Below are positions 24,640 to 42,800 of a DNA stretch of 64,000 nucleotides, in pieces. Location: assembly GCA_009617715.1 (NCBI GenBank), contig VTFK01000357.1, positions 620,001 to 684,000 of the forward strand, written 5' to 3'. Source of the DNA: Plectrocnemia conspersa (lineage: Eukaryota > Arthropoda > Insecta > Trichoptera > Polycentropodidae). The position numbers and the translations under genes were made by a program. Positions within the stretch are counted from its first letter, which is position 1. The number at the start of each line of letters is the position of its first letter. The notes beneath the pieces were generated by a model that saw only the letters and a program-made list of their open reading frames with translations, searched no databases and was not told the origin of the DNA.

Positions 24640-25817
24640 ATGAAGTTCTTCTGCTTCTTTGCTTTAGTAGCCCTCATTGGAATCGCAATGGTTAATGGGA
24701 AAGAAATAATGAATACAGAAAAAAAAATTGAAGGTACTTTTCCTAAGCATATATAATAATTTATTGATTTTATTTTCAATACAAGAGTTCAAATTTAGGG
24801 TTATGATTATTATATAAATACCCACACATGTTTTGTTAGCCACTTTAATGATATAAGATTAAAAAATTGGATCAGACAGGCTCCATGGTTCTGATAAAAA
24901 TATATATTTTTGCCTGGAACAATACATCGCAAATAAAACATAATATTAATACAAAATTTTTTGCTTCAAGAATTGGTTTTCTTGTTCTTTCTTTGTAATC
25001 TACTTTTGTGAAAATTATTTTAAAAATTGTATTAAAAAATATTTCACTTGCTTAACTTGACTTTTATATTAATATGCTAGTGGTTAAGATAAAAAATAAG
25101 GAAACTTTATTGACACAGGTTTAAATGTCTTTTTAATTATTTTCCATATAAGCTTTTAATTTTATATTTTAAAATTAATTAAGTCTGGAAAATCTCAAAT
25201 GAAAAGTGACTTTATAATTTTAATCGGTCACTTAAAATTTTATTTTACGAATGAATTTTAAGGAGGGCGATTTAAATTAGCAATATGTAAAATATTTTTT
25301 TTATAAAACGAGAAGAACAGTAAACACCTTATAAATAACTTGGTACAACGAATCCTTTTCTGAAAAAAATTCATACAAATGTAAATGCAAAAAAAAAATA
25401 TGAAACAACGAATTTATTTAAGTCCACGTAACTTTTAAGATAATTCTCTCTTAAATCGCACTAAATGTCATGGTTCATAAATGATAACTAAATATATTTA
25501 TAAAATAATTATTCCAGGATGCTTATTATAGTTATATAATTATTAAATTCGCTAAACATTAGCTGTAATCTATAACTTGTAATTGGGTAATTTTATTTTT
25601 ATTGCGATAGTTTTGGTATAATATTTAATGTATTTTATATACACTTTTAGATATTGGAAATGATGAAAAAATGCTGATAAAAGTGATACGCCACAAGAGA
25701 AATTTGTGTCCATTATTTACCGTATCTTGCCCAATCCAATGCTGCGATATGGGATATTTTACAGGATTCTGTAATGGTCAAGCGTGCATGTGCATCAGTT
25801 ATATTGGTTATATATGA
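24640..25817 (+). CDS. Secreted defensin-like cysteine-rich peptide, two exons
   Basis: Exon 1 (24640-24733) and exon 2 (25651-25817) join across a 917-bp intron with donor AAG|GTACTT and acceptor cacttttag, giving 86 residues. Residues 1-20 (MKFFCFFALVALIGIAMVNG) are a signal peptide. Residues 21-48 form an acidic/basic propeptide ending in the furin-type site RHKR. The mature part (49-86) has cysteines at 51, 58, 62, 63, 72, 77 and 79. C58-x3-C62, C62-x9-C72, C77-x-C79 and the G-F-C gamma-core at 70-72 match the insect defensin (CSalphabeta) scaffold, so a role as a secreted humoral immune peptide is inferred. Oddities: the first loop is only six residues, C63 is an extra unpaired cysteine, and the mature peptide has no K or R (net acidic), whereas defensins are usually cationic. 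The start has a good context (acaATG). It may be a diverged antimicrobial peptide, one with another role, or a recently relaxed gene. Confidence 0.82.
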
Positions 25818-25890
25818 TCTGCTGTGTGTTTTATTATCTAATGTACACTTTATTTGTATAATCAATTAGTATCATTATTAAAGTTTCAAT

Positions 25891-25896
25891 AATAAA
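25891..25896 (+). terminator. Poly(A) signal of the defensin-like gene
   Basis: An AATAAA hexamer lies 74 bases after the stop codon of the defensin-like gene, a normal distance for a short insect 3' untranslated region. A weaker ATTAAA lies at 25878-25883. Confidence 0.65.
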
Positions 25897-28800
25897 TTAT
25901 CATTTTCATTCATATTACTTATTAACCCTTAATAAATTTAAATTTATAATAAAAGATAAAAAAATTGTATTTTGTTCTATGTGTCCCTTTTATTACTACC
26001 TGCTCTCAATTCAGCTATGAACTAAGTGAATTAAAACCAATATGTAGTCAAAATCTTAGCGTTGTATGTTATTAAGAAAGCATCGTATAAATTATTATTT
26101 TTTATCATTTTCTTAATACTGATTTCGAAAAATATTTTCTTAAGAAAAACCTTAAAATCTCGAAATTATCTTAGATATTACTTATAAACAGATTAAAAGT
26201 GGCATTTTGTCTGAACCAGGTTTCACGATCGTAGTTTTCAGCTGCTTTTCTCTAGAGCTAAAAAGCCCGTGTCAATTCAATGTGAGCTCCGTTGGATGTG
26301 AGTTTGAACCCTCATGTGTTCTAATTATGTTTTTAGTAAAAATATTTTTTTAAAGCATTTTATCGGAAAATATATTTGCAACATGAAAACTTAACTAAAA
26401 TTTTAAAACGTCGCTATCAAGTCATCAACGAATGTTAATTCCATTAGGCAAGGGAATCAAAAAATGTAAGAACATGACACTTAGCATTGCTAAAAGTTAA
26501 TGATTATCGATCTATCTAACTCACAGCAGCTTTAGGTCGTTTTGTAACGAGAGCAAATCCTCATCTCTGCAAATATAACACTTTCATGTTATCAATATCA
26601 AAAAAAAATTCTGAATTTTTAATTTTTGAATTTGTACAATAATCTTGTATAAGCTAATTGCATGTAAATTATTATCATTATTTTACATTAATGTTTATCA
26701 ATTTAATATTATACAAATTAACAGCGAGTAGGTAAATTTTTGGTATTAAAATTATTTTAGATTATATTAATTAATACTTTATTGTTATCTCAAGTAGAGA
26801 TAATTTTTTTTTGTATGATAAACTTTTTAAAATTATATATAATGTTAATAATTGCTTGACGACCTTTATAATGGGTTTTATTTTGTTTTGCTTAAAATCG
26901 ATAAATGTACAATTAATTAATGCTTATCTAAATATTACATTATATAATTTAACCTGTGAATATTTATTTTTAATACAGAAAAATATTTCTGTTACTATTT
27001 TGACACAGTTTTTAAAAAGTAAAATATTTATTGACCAGCTTAAAAAAGTAATCTTGATTTTAATTTTATCATACAAGTAGAAAATAGTTTTCAAAATAAT
27101 AATATCAATATTATCATCAATGTTTGATGCTCAATACTAATATATAATTAATTCTTTGAAGTTCGTAATATTATACATATTATATATCTCTCTTGTACAA
27201 TACATTCTAGTGAAAAAAAAACTGTATTTTCTTCAATACAACTAAGATAAAAGCGTAATTCGATCAGAGCCAACAAAATGAATAGTTTTTCAGGTAAATG
27301 CTTCACTACTTCACTAATTATTTTATCCCTCCCTAATAGCCTCAGTTACGGCTCTAAACCTTGTTAGTTTTATTTGTTTATTTAGCTCAAACAAAATACC
27401 TATTCGTATACACAGCTATATAAACACTTCTAACGTAATCTTAACGTTAATTGTTTTCAATAAAGTGTTTTATATGTCTTATTAATTTTAACGCCCAATT
27501 ATGTTCATAGCACCATTTGAGAACTAATTGACCGCACTCTGGACCAACGAAGCAAATTTAATTTTCGAATAAGTGACGTAAATCGAAACGAGGCTTTTGG
27601 CAACCAGCCCTCTTTTTGTAAATGTTTATTTTTGGAAAGGGCTGTGCGTTGATTTTTAATGCATTTCGCTTGTAAATGTATAGTTTTTTTCGTTGGTTGG
27701 ATAACGAGATGAACGAAAAAAGACATTGTTTTCTACTTTTGTATAGGGAAATAGAAAAACGGCGGGGAGACGCAAAATCTTCTCGAGGTCATAAAGCTAA
27801 AGTGCTCTCCAAGTAAAAAGCTCTATGAAATATTAACAGCATTTCCCCTCTTGCAAAGACAAAGCTAACCAGAAATATGCTGTGTGCAAGGGCGACATTC
27901 CTAAGGGCTAGACGTTCCCCTTTTTAGCCTGTGGGGTCTTTGGCAAAGAGCCAGCGTTTTCGGCCTAGTCGCATAGTAATATGACGAGACTTGATAAGGC
28001 TATTTGTTTTAATTTATCAGTCGTAACGGTATGTGTGTGTGGTTTTTTTTAAATAACATTCTAGGGTAAGTAGAAATGGAATAATAAAATAGACGATATT
28101 TTACGTCTCTGGTTTAGCTTTCGTTTCCTGCCTGGTAATGCATATATTATAAGAAAAACAGACAAAAAATAGCTTCCCTTGTGCATAAAAATTTATACGT
28201 TTCTTACAGAACAACTACAACTATATTTGATATAATATTGTATTGGCAATGTAATATCCTGAAAATATTACTTAAAATCTTGTTTATAATATGTTGTAAT
28301 TCATAAAATCAAAATTATTTCTATATATAATTTGTTTGAAAGGCTCGTGAGCTTTTAAATAAAGCGTCAAAGCTTTAACGTAGCTTTGGTGTGGTTCTAG
28401 CTATATTTTCAATTAATTTATAAATTACCACATTATTATATTTAATGCTGTATTTTATATTATTGTTGTGAGTCTACTGTTGTAATGTAACAGACACTAG
28501 CCTTATGCATTATAACTGAGTAACAATTCTCACCTTAAAGTGGGATTGTAATAACACGAGACTAAATCTTATATTCTGAAAATTGTTGACATTCATACTG
28601 CTATAATTTTATTGAATATTTAAATTTATTTTTAAATTATTATATTATGCTACTAATATAAATATAAAATAAACACATAAAAACTATATTAGTATTGTAC
28701 AAATTATAAATATATAATACATATATTTATATAATGATTCAGGAGTATTTATATTATTTAAAATGCAAGGGTTATTATAACTTATAAATTGATATGTTGA

Positions 28801-29509
28801 TAGTTATGCAACTGCCAAAGTCACTAAGTCAAAGAAATGTGGGATTTAAATAATACAAATATACAGAGAATACAGTAATAAATGTTTTTTTAGAAAAAAC
28901 ATTAAAAAAATATATATAGATTAATAATACATAACCTAAATCCTATTATGTGCTACAATATTTTGGGTTTGGAAAACACAAAAAAATTGTCTTAGTATAT
29001 TATAAAAAAAATTAGTATATAGAAAATTTGTAAATAAAATTTTTGAAGTTTTAAAATATAGTAAAATAATTTTAAAATATTTTTTCACCACCACCTATTT
29101 TATGTACAAATTCTAACTCGTAAGAAAATATATATTATAATTTTTAAATAATAAAAAGTACTGCTCAGCCGTAATCTTAGGTATAGACTGCGTGTATTTA
29201 ATGATTTTTTAGGTTTAATAAAATGTATAATAAATTATATAAAAGGAAAAAGTATAGTTTTAGTTGATTTTAAATATATTTTAAACAAATATTTATACAC
29301 AAGGATTAGCACTAATACCAATTTATTCGTAGATCATATGTAAAATTTTAATTTATTGGAAACAAATTATAATATTGACAATGTATAAGTGATCACAATA
29401 TATTTCTTATAAAAATGTTTAAATAACATTAAAATTATCAAAATTTGTGAACCAATTATAGAAATATGTAGAAATAATTATAGACATCTACTTTAATAAT
29501 TTTATAAAT
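25897..29509. other. Non-coding stretch with islands
   Basis: No gene recognised. A compressed tRNA-like pair, gagctccgttgg followed by gtttgaaccctc, lies at about 26283-26315 and may be a degraded SINE of another family. A GC-richer island spans about 27490-28030, with smaller patches around it. The rest is simple A/T sequence. Confidence 0.45.
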
Positions 29510-31250
29510 AAAAATAAAATCGCTACAGGCAAAAGCAAATACAAAACCATGACAAGAGTTCAGATAGTAAAAGTATAGGCAAAATTTGATGGTGTAATGA
29601 ACATCTAAATAAAATGATTAAAAATATTAATATTTGTCATCACAAATAGAAGCTACAACCAAGTATTATCTCAACCCTGAAAAAAATTTAGCTAGAAATC
29701 AAAGTAGATTTCTAAAGTAAAATATTTAATAATGCTACTAATACTCAATTTAAAACTTAGAAAAAATATAAAAACAATTATTAAAAATACTCCAGAAAAG
29801 AAAAATGTTTTTATAAATATTAATGGAGATTGAACTAGAGATGAAAAAAAGAATAGCCAATGTATTTAATAAACATTAAAATACAAATTTACATTGATGA
29901 TATATATACTATCATAAATATGGCTCAAGTTAACAGATCTATTTATTTCCAATAAATTAAATTAGAAGTCATAAGATATAAAAACAAATTAAAAAATAAA
30001 TCAGCGCCTAGTACTGATGGCATAAAAGTTAAAACAATCAAATCAATTAACAGTATTTTTGCTCCTATTTTGGTAAAATTATTCAATAAATGTTTAAAAA
30101 ATATTTTTTTTCAATTGCTTAAAAATTGCACAAATAACTCCTTTAGACAAGGCAATTATCGTCCTATATCTGTAGTATTAGTTCTATAAAAAATACTCAA
30201 TAAAGAAAATGATTTGATAGAAAGCATATTTTTTTATCACATTTACAATACGGATTTAGAAACAATTTCAATACAAAATATGCAGGTTTTGATTTAATTA
30301 ATGCGCTACAACAAAATTTAAACTATCAAAAAACAACTTCAGAATTATTTACAGATTTAAAAAAAAGCTTTTTACACAGTATGCCATAATATAAAGAAAA
30401 ATAAAAACTTATTGGAATAATAGGACCAACGATAAGTATATTAAAAACCTATTTATTTAAGTAATAGACAGAAACTAGTTGTAATAAATGGTACACAGAA
30501 CCGAATGTAAGATGGTTAAGTGTAGAATTCTACAGGGTTCCATTTTGTGAACTTTATTATTTAATTTATACATAAATGATTTAACCCTATATAAACTTGC
30601 AGCAAGGATTTAACTGTATGCTGATGATACAGTGCTAATATAGAACTTTAAAACATACAAAGACATGCAAAGAAACATGCCAAGTGATTTTATCCATATT
30701 GAACAAATTAACAATTAATAAAAAAAATAACAAATATTCGGTATTAAATGATCATTTCAATATAACAATTACTGTAAATAATTCTCTTATTATAAAAATT
30801 GATAATATTTAATTCTTAGGTCTTCTTTTGGATTTAAGTTTATATTTTTTACCATATTGTTTGTAATATAAAAAAAGTATTATCAATGGCAAAATACTGG
30901 TTTTAATATATATGATCTTATAAAGCTAGATTAAACATTTTATATGCATATATTCATAGTCATCTAAGATATACGACTTGCATTTGGGGATTTACAAGTA
31001 TATTTAAATTAATGAAATAGGGCTATAAAATATTGGTAAATTTGCATTTCGATGCTTACACAAAAAACATACAAAACACAAGAAAATTTTGCCTATAACT
31101 TTTGTAGAGAAATCTAAAGAGAAAATCCTTCAAAGACATCCTTCAAAATTTTTGTGTGAAGTTTGGCACAAATTCCTTAAAATATATTGCATTAAACCTT
31201 TAACGATTTACAAAATTAACTTGGTATAATTGCGAGAAAATAAAAAATAT
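29510..31250 (+). pseudogene. Decayed LINE reverse transcriptase (Jockey/CR1-like)
   Basis: Conserved words of a non-LTR retrotransposon RT appear in the right order across several frames. There is a WWCNEHLNKMIK-like segment near 29600 and an APSTDGIK segment at about 30005. NYRPIS follows at about 30154-30171, LQGSIL with LLFNLYINDL at about 30530-30590, and the catalytic YADD at 30617-30628. An LGLLLD motif lies near 30820 and a thumb-region IHSHLRYTTCIWGFT near 30950. Many stops and frameshifts separate them. The apurinic endonuclease domain is not visible, which fits a 5'-truncated insertion. The clade is inferred from motif style only. It ends shortly before a long (TA)n tract. Confidence 0.85.
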
Positions 31251-31530
31251 TTATTCAATAAATTCATGCAACTTTAATTAAATAAAATTATGTTTATAAA
31301 TAGTACATATCTAATATCACTATAAAATGGTTATTTCAGTATTTATTCAGAATGCTTCTTATTTTTATTATTTGTTCTTTAAAAATTTAATAAAAATATT
31401 TTAGGTGTATTTATTGTATTTTTCTAAATATATACGTGTTTAATTTTTAATTTTATTGTATTGAATTTTAACCGCAAAATTAGTGATTTCTTACTTATGC
31501 AAAATTACGTAAATAAATTTAAATAAAGAT

Positions 31531-36769
<5,239 letters not shown>

Positions 36770-37560
36770 CTTTCATCATCGACGTTCAGTTCCCAAAGTG
36801 TACTTAAAAATTGCAACGAAACCCGTTAATATCAATTTCCCATTAGCAAGAACACGCTTAGTCGCTATTAACGCAAGTCTCTGGCGTCGATTTTTTTTAT
36901 TTTATCAATAAAAACAGGACTTTTCCGGCATCTGTTTGCAGATGAGATTGCTTATCGACTGGGAAAAAGGGGGTAGCGAATATAAAAACGTGCGAATATC
37001 ACACATGCCGAAAATATGCTAATAACCACACCACAGTATACCTACCCGTTGTTGTTCGCCTGTTCGACCTGTCTGCACGTACCGCTCCATTACCATAAAG
37101 ACTTCATAATCGTCCTCGGAGACCCATAAAACACCGAGTTACCGCCGAAGCTACCCACGCTCACCCAACCACCCGCCAATTGAATATCAATGGCGTTTTT
37201 ACGCGAATAGCCTTAATTGGCTATCGAATGGATCGGTGTGAAGTGCAATGTGACGTAATACACAAAGTGTTTCTAGTTCTTGTTCGTGTAGGTAAACAAC
37301 AATATTCGAGATATATTATAACTCACATTTATATGGTCGTTTTTTACAAATTTATTTCGTTACCATTACAATATGATACGAAACGGACCAGCTCCTCGTA
37401 GCTGACATTAAATAGGTCAATGTGCAATGCCAGTGCATTAAGGAGCCGGATGGTCACAGACAAAGTGCGGACGTTCTTGTCCTAACGCCCATTAAAAGAG
37501 GGCGCGATCGTGATTCTCCTTTTAGTAATTTGAAGTAATGCTTAGCGAAATACAACTTTC
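36770..37560. other. GC-richer island containing the conserved 24-codon block
   Basis: A long block of mixed composition with pyrimidine-rich segments (about 37020-37175, many CCACC/ACCC words). Its 3' third contains the minus-strand coding-like block at 37377-37448. A plus-strand open frame at 37180-37401 overlaps it in antisense and is probably incidental. Confidence 0.4.
37344..37481 (-). other. Candidate exon or gene fragment, member of a two-copy family
   Basis: On the minus strand the frame is open from just after a TAG (37482-37484) to a TAA ending at 37344. Its core (37377-37448) translates to RLLNALALHIDLFNVSYEEL and then VRFV. This matches an ungapped 72-bp block at 60339-60410 with 59 identical bases; 8 of the 13 differences are at third codon positions. 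The match stops sharply at GTATCA here and GTGTAA there, either of which could be a splice donor. The protein family is not recognised. It may be an exon of a longer gene or a fragment of a decayed one. Confidence 0.45.
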
Positions 37561-39768
37561 TGCGAGAACTGCGCTGTGATTTAATTTGCCCATAAAATTA
37601 TTATTGACCGATTTTATTCGATTTAAATAAAAAATATAATTGATTAAACTTATGTCAATATAAATTAAATTATGTCGTTATCAATAATCGGATAATTGCG
37701 CAAACCAAAATTTCACACATTAATATAATAATATAAAATTTAATTACCAATATATTTAAGTATTAATAAAAATATCATGGTTTAAACATTTATGTTATAA
37801 TTATTATGTATATTTGAAATTTACGCTTGTATGATACAATTTCTTATAACTAAAAAAAAAATCACATAATAATAGAGAAAAATATTAAGCAGTTTAAATA
37901 AAAATAAAATTAATTTTCCATTAAAAAATATTAACTTATAAAATATTTATTCATAGTCACTTTTATTTCCAATAAAATATATATATAAAAAATATGAATA
38001 TTTCTGGTTTTGATTTTATATGCACACGGAAAAAATAAAACAGGTTACTGATAAACACAAAATTACTGCAGTGTAAAATTAATTTATTGGGTGTGTAATT
38101 TTATCATGAAACCAACCATATACTTAACCCGAAAGTGATGTACTTCAATCGAAAATTTTTGGACGGTTCACAAAATATCTCCGTTCTTTTTACGAGGAAT
38201 CTTCTTCGCCTTTCGCTCAGTTGTTTTCTTCTTATTATACATGGTTTTCAGTTTTGACCATTTTTTTAAAAAATCATTTGTATTTTAATATTTAAAAAAA
38301 ATCATTTTCATTTTAAAAAGAGATATTCTAATATATTTACAGTGTTTATTAAAATCTTTAAATAAATTATAATTTAATTTTTTATTTTGGCATAATAAAC
38401 ATGTTTATTGCGTCTCTACAAATATCTTGTGTTAGTGATGTAATTATAAAGTCAAATCATTTTTCTAGCTGCAAAATAATTTAAAGTTTCAGAACCTCTT
38501 GTACGACGATGATTACAGATAAAAGCAGATGAGTTTAAAGGCTTTTCTTGAAAATAAGGCACTAAGAACAAAACGCTTTAAAGAGTGCCATAAATCTATT
38601 TAATATATTTTTATGCCGGCTAGTTCGGAACGCACGTGACACAGACGAAATATTTAAAAGCATCACAATGGTCATTTGAGACTTTCTGCAAGTATTAATA
38701 TCATATATCATATAACAACTCATAGCACTTTGGGATCAAAAAAACGTGTCGCGAAGTTGTCATATCTCACACTTGTTAAAATTATTTTACGATCGTTTTA
38801 AATCTATTTATATGGCAGGTTAAAAAAAACTAACCTAATTACACTTTTAATCGTTATAACACGAATTTGATGAGCACTACACCTTGTTCAGGCTGGTCAT
38901 GTGTATAAAATAGCTTACACAGCTCCCAAATTCACAACTATCATTTGAGACTTGCTTCTTATAACACATCAATAACTTCCACTGATGTTCAATTTAAGCA
39001 CACGAAGGTTGGTACAAACTGAAGCCAAAATCTAGAAAGCAGCCGCTTCCCTCTTACCGTGAACCACGATCCAATTCAAGTCACAATCCAGAGTTCAATC
39101 CGTTTTGCCGAGGACTGAATAGTTCTAAAAAAAACACGGATAAGATATTATTTTTATACATTAACAAACTTATACAACTTTAAAAGAACGTGACAAATTA
39201 TTTGCACAAATATCAATTTGAACTAAAAATAACTTATTATATTAAAAAAATCCATAACACTTTAATTTAAATCGTTGATAAACCACGACAAAAATAACAT
39301 CCTTGACACAACACAACATTTAATAAATATTTTATTTGCTATTTTAATAATAAATATACATATACTACGTATCTGTAAATATTTTTATATTTTTTTATTA
39401 TTTTATTAAAGTCGTTATATATTTATTTTAAATAAGTTGAGTACATCAACTGATAATATTTTATATTTAGAATATTACTTATATGAAACAATCTGCGGAT
39501 TACAAAATTTTGAGTTTAGTAGTCCGTAACGTCCGAAAGATTTTTTCAATGAATTGTAAAAATCACTTTCAATTCAAAATTTCAATATAATTTTCCAAGT
39601 ATCTCTTGCATTTTAACTTTTCTTAGTACTTAACTTACAGGAATATTTTATTTATTAATAAAAACGCAGCCGTTCCAATTCGATCGTGAACTTTGGTCCA
39701 GCCAAGCAGTCCCTTGTTTCACAACGAATTTAACTTGGTTTTCGAATCGACTTGAATATCAATTATAC
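37561..39768. other. Non-coding stretch with islands
   Basis: No gene recognised. GC-richer patches occur near 38130-38250, 38480-38700, 38850-39120 and 39480-39760. The rest is simple A/T sequence. Confidence 0.45.
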
Positions 39769-39820
39769 ACATATAACAACATTAAACGTTATCAAAATAA
39801 CGTTTAATGTTGTTATATGT
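39769..39820. repeat. 52-bp perfect palindrome with 4-base loop
   Basis: Two 24-base arms (39769-39792 and 39797-39820) are exact reverse complements around the loop caaa. The arm begins acatataacaacatta. There is no coding content, terminal motif or obvious target duplication, so the origin (mini-MITE, fold-back or replication error) is open. Confidence 0.95.
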
Positions 39821-42800
39821 AACTCATAATTAAAAAAATAATTTTATTTCTGGGTTGGGTTAAACATATAAGTAGAAAATAAAAATAATTTATTATTAAA
39901 CTGCTAAAAATATAAATAACAGTACATTATTGTATTTGAAAAATTAATAACAATTATTATTCTGCCAAAAATAACCGTTATATTATGATATATAATAAAA
40001 ACCAAAAATACTTCAAGAAAATCAACACTATGTCGCTATAAATAACCCAAAAATTTTCCATTGTATTTATTTTTATGAATAGCGTACGGAAAATTTTTGT
40101 TTACGTCATGAATAGCCATTTAATTAAAAACTCTATTTGTTTTTTCGACGAAATGTATTCTTGAAAAATCTTTCATCTAAATATACATTTAATTTCAATG
40201 GACCGTCACATATTTTACCAAATTAAACACAGTACATCTACATTTAGAAACAATACATACTCTTAGCCTTGTAAGGAATCCCATATTTATTATAAACAAT
40301 AAATAAAATATTTTAAAATTTATAAATAAAATAAAACTAGCGGCATTAGATCTGTGATTTTTTTACAAAATAATAATATATACTTAAAATAATAATCAAT
40401 TTAAATTAAATATCATAAAAAATCTAAAACAAATCTTTTATTATCTCATTTTTGGCTAAAGTAGCTTTTTCAATCATTAAATACCGCCTCTACTCAAGGT
40501 AGATAATTTGACAAATAATTTTAACGTCGAATATTGATTTTAGCGATTAAAAAATAAATTAATTGTTGTAAAATTTATTTAGTTAAAATGTAATGATTTT
40601 TTAACCATAGTCCTCATTTAAAAAATTACCTTAATATATTCAAAAAATTATGGTTACATATTTGCGTCTAAGTTATTTTAGAAACATATTAAGGTCGTAC
40701 TATATCTTATGTATCATGGACTATTCACGGGAATGTAGCAATTTTATCAAAGGTTATTTTCAGAACGTTATGAAAAGCACACTCGGGTCGGTTCACGTTT
40801 GCTGTAATGCATTTCGTCGATCTCATCTATCACGATTACAGGAATTAAAGAAATAATAAATAAGTTTGATGTGTGTACACGGCAATGATTCAGGGGGCAA
40901 TATGGATGCTTTTAAACTTTAATCTATCTCAATTAACGTCAAAAAACGACCTGGAAACGGGATACGCTTTACTTAAAGCTTAACGACGCCATTTTTCAGA
41001 CCGACTAATAAGTCGCAGAGTTTTTCTTTGATCGGTATAACTGATGTAAGAAAAAACAAACATTGTAATACGATATAATTTAAATGACGCGATTATATTT
41101 ATAAAATATCAGCCATAAATAAGAGATAATATTATGTATAAATAACTCTGTAGTTATTCACAACATGGCAAGACACTAATCTGAGTTAGTAATATGGGAC
41201 TACAAATAATAATTAAAAATGAGTATTCGTGTACATAATATTTATGTTATTTCAATTTGATAAAAATCTTAAGAGCTTAATTTTGCATTTTCTTAACCAT
41301 TTAACAAAACTGAATAATAAAAGTATCTATAATATATACTTCTAGAGCTGTTCAAGACAACGAGGCTACTGATTACAATATTCTTGTTGCCAAAATAAAA
41401 ACGAGACTAAAAGTAAACAAAAATCATCAACTGAAAAAAAATTGTTCCATAACTGATACTATTATATTAAATATTTACTAAAACCGCAAATCGGAAAAGA
41501 GGAAAATAATGAAAAAATATGAGATCGACAATAATTCAAGTGGCAAATAAAGTTCCTTGAGATTAAGAATTTAGATATAAAGCACCATTGAATGACGGTT
41601 AAAATATTATAACTAATAAACGATCGTAGAATATAAAAAAAAAACAATAATCAGGAGCTTCCAAATCTGAAATATGTATTTATAATTAATTTTAACTTAT
41701 ATTGCCTTACCTTTAATTGTTAATTTTTTTAGGTTTACTTCAAATATATATTACGAACCCATACCAGCTTTGCAATTTAAACCATATAAATAGTATTGTT
41801 CAATATTTTTTCATTTAAAATTTTATTAAAATTTATAAAATATATATTTAATATCCTGTTTACTTTTCCATTTCAAAGCATGTTTTTTTACATTCATATT
41901 TTTGCATATTAGATTTATTAAGGCAGTTTCTCTGCGAATCATCTCTTTGTGGGAAAAAACTAGAAAAAAAATAACAAAATCTTGATTAAGATTTTTGCTT
42001 CGGCGTCGTTTTTCACTGAATATAACGGTACACACAGAATCCTTCTCTCCATTTTCCGGCTGAAATTAATTAAGAATACACGCACAAGGCGTCAGATTTC
42101 CTTCTCTTATATTTTTTAGATACATTTTAATTCAGAGAAAAAGAAAGTTGGTACACAGGTGAATACTTAGTGGGCGATGTTAAACTCTTGTGTAAGTGTT
42201 TAAAAATCCAATTATGATTCTGGGTTTATGAATAATTATGTATCTATAAATTACTTTATTGAAAAGTATTTTTTTATTTTTTTATTGACGATATTGTAAT
42301 ATGGTACGAGTAGAATTTGTATAAATTTCCAGTTTAATACTTTTCGTTGTAGTTTTACATTCCAATTCACGGCTGACTGCGTAAACATTGTTGCATGTGG
42401 AAAACAATGAAGCTTTCAACTCTAAAATATGCATGTGTCGGTCAAAACGGATCGGTGCTTTTTCGCAATAGGGTTGCTTTCAGCCATAGCATATTTTTAA
42501 ATAAGAGGATATATCAAACTCTTGACTGACTGTATGTTAAATATAATAAATTCAAGGCATACGTTTTTATAGATATGTAGGTTATTCAAATTTATGCTTA
42601 CATTTTTAAACACATCAATTATAGTGTTTATTTTTTGTAGATGGAGCTAAACAATTAATTAACTTGTTAACATATTACAAAAAATAATCAGACGTCTGAA
42701 TTACAATAAAATAAATACTTATACAACTTTGAATTAGCAAATAATATATATGCTATACACAGATCATTTTAAATTTAAAAAAAACAGAACAGACTTAATA

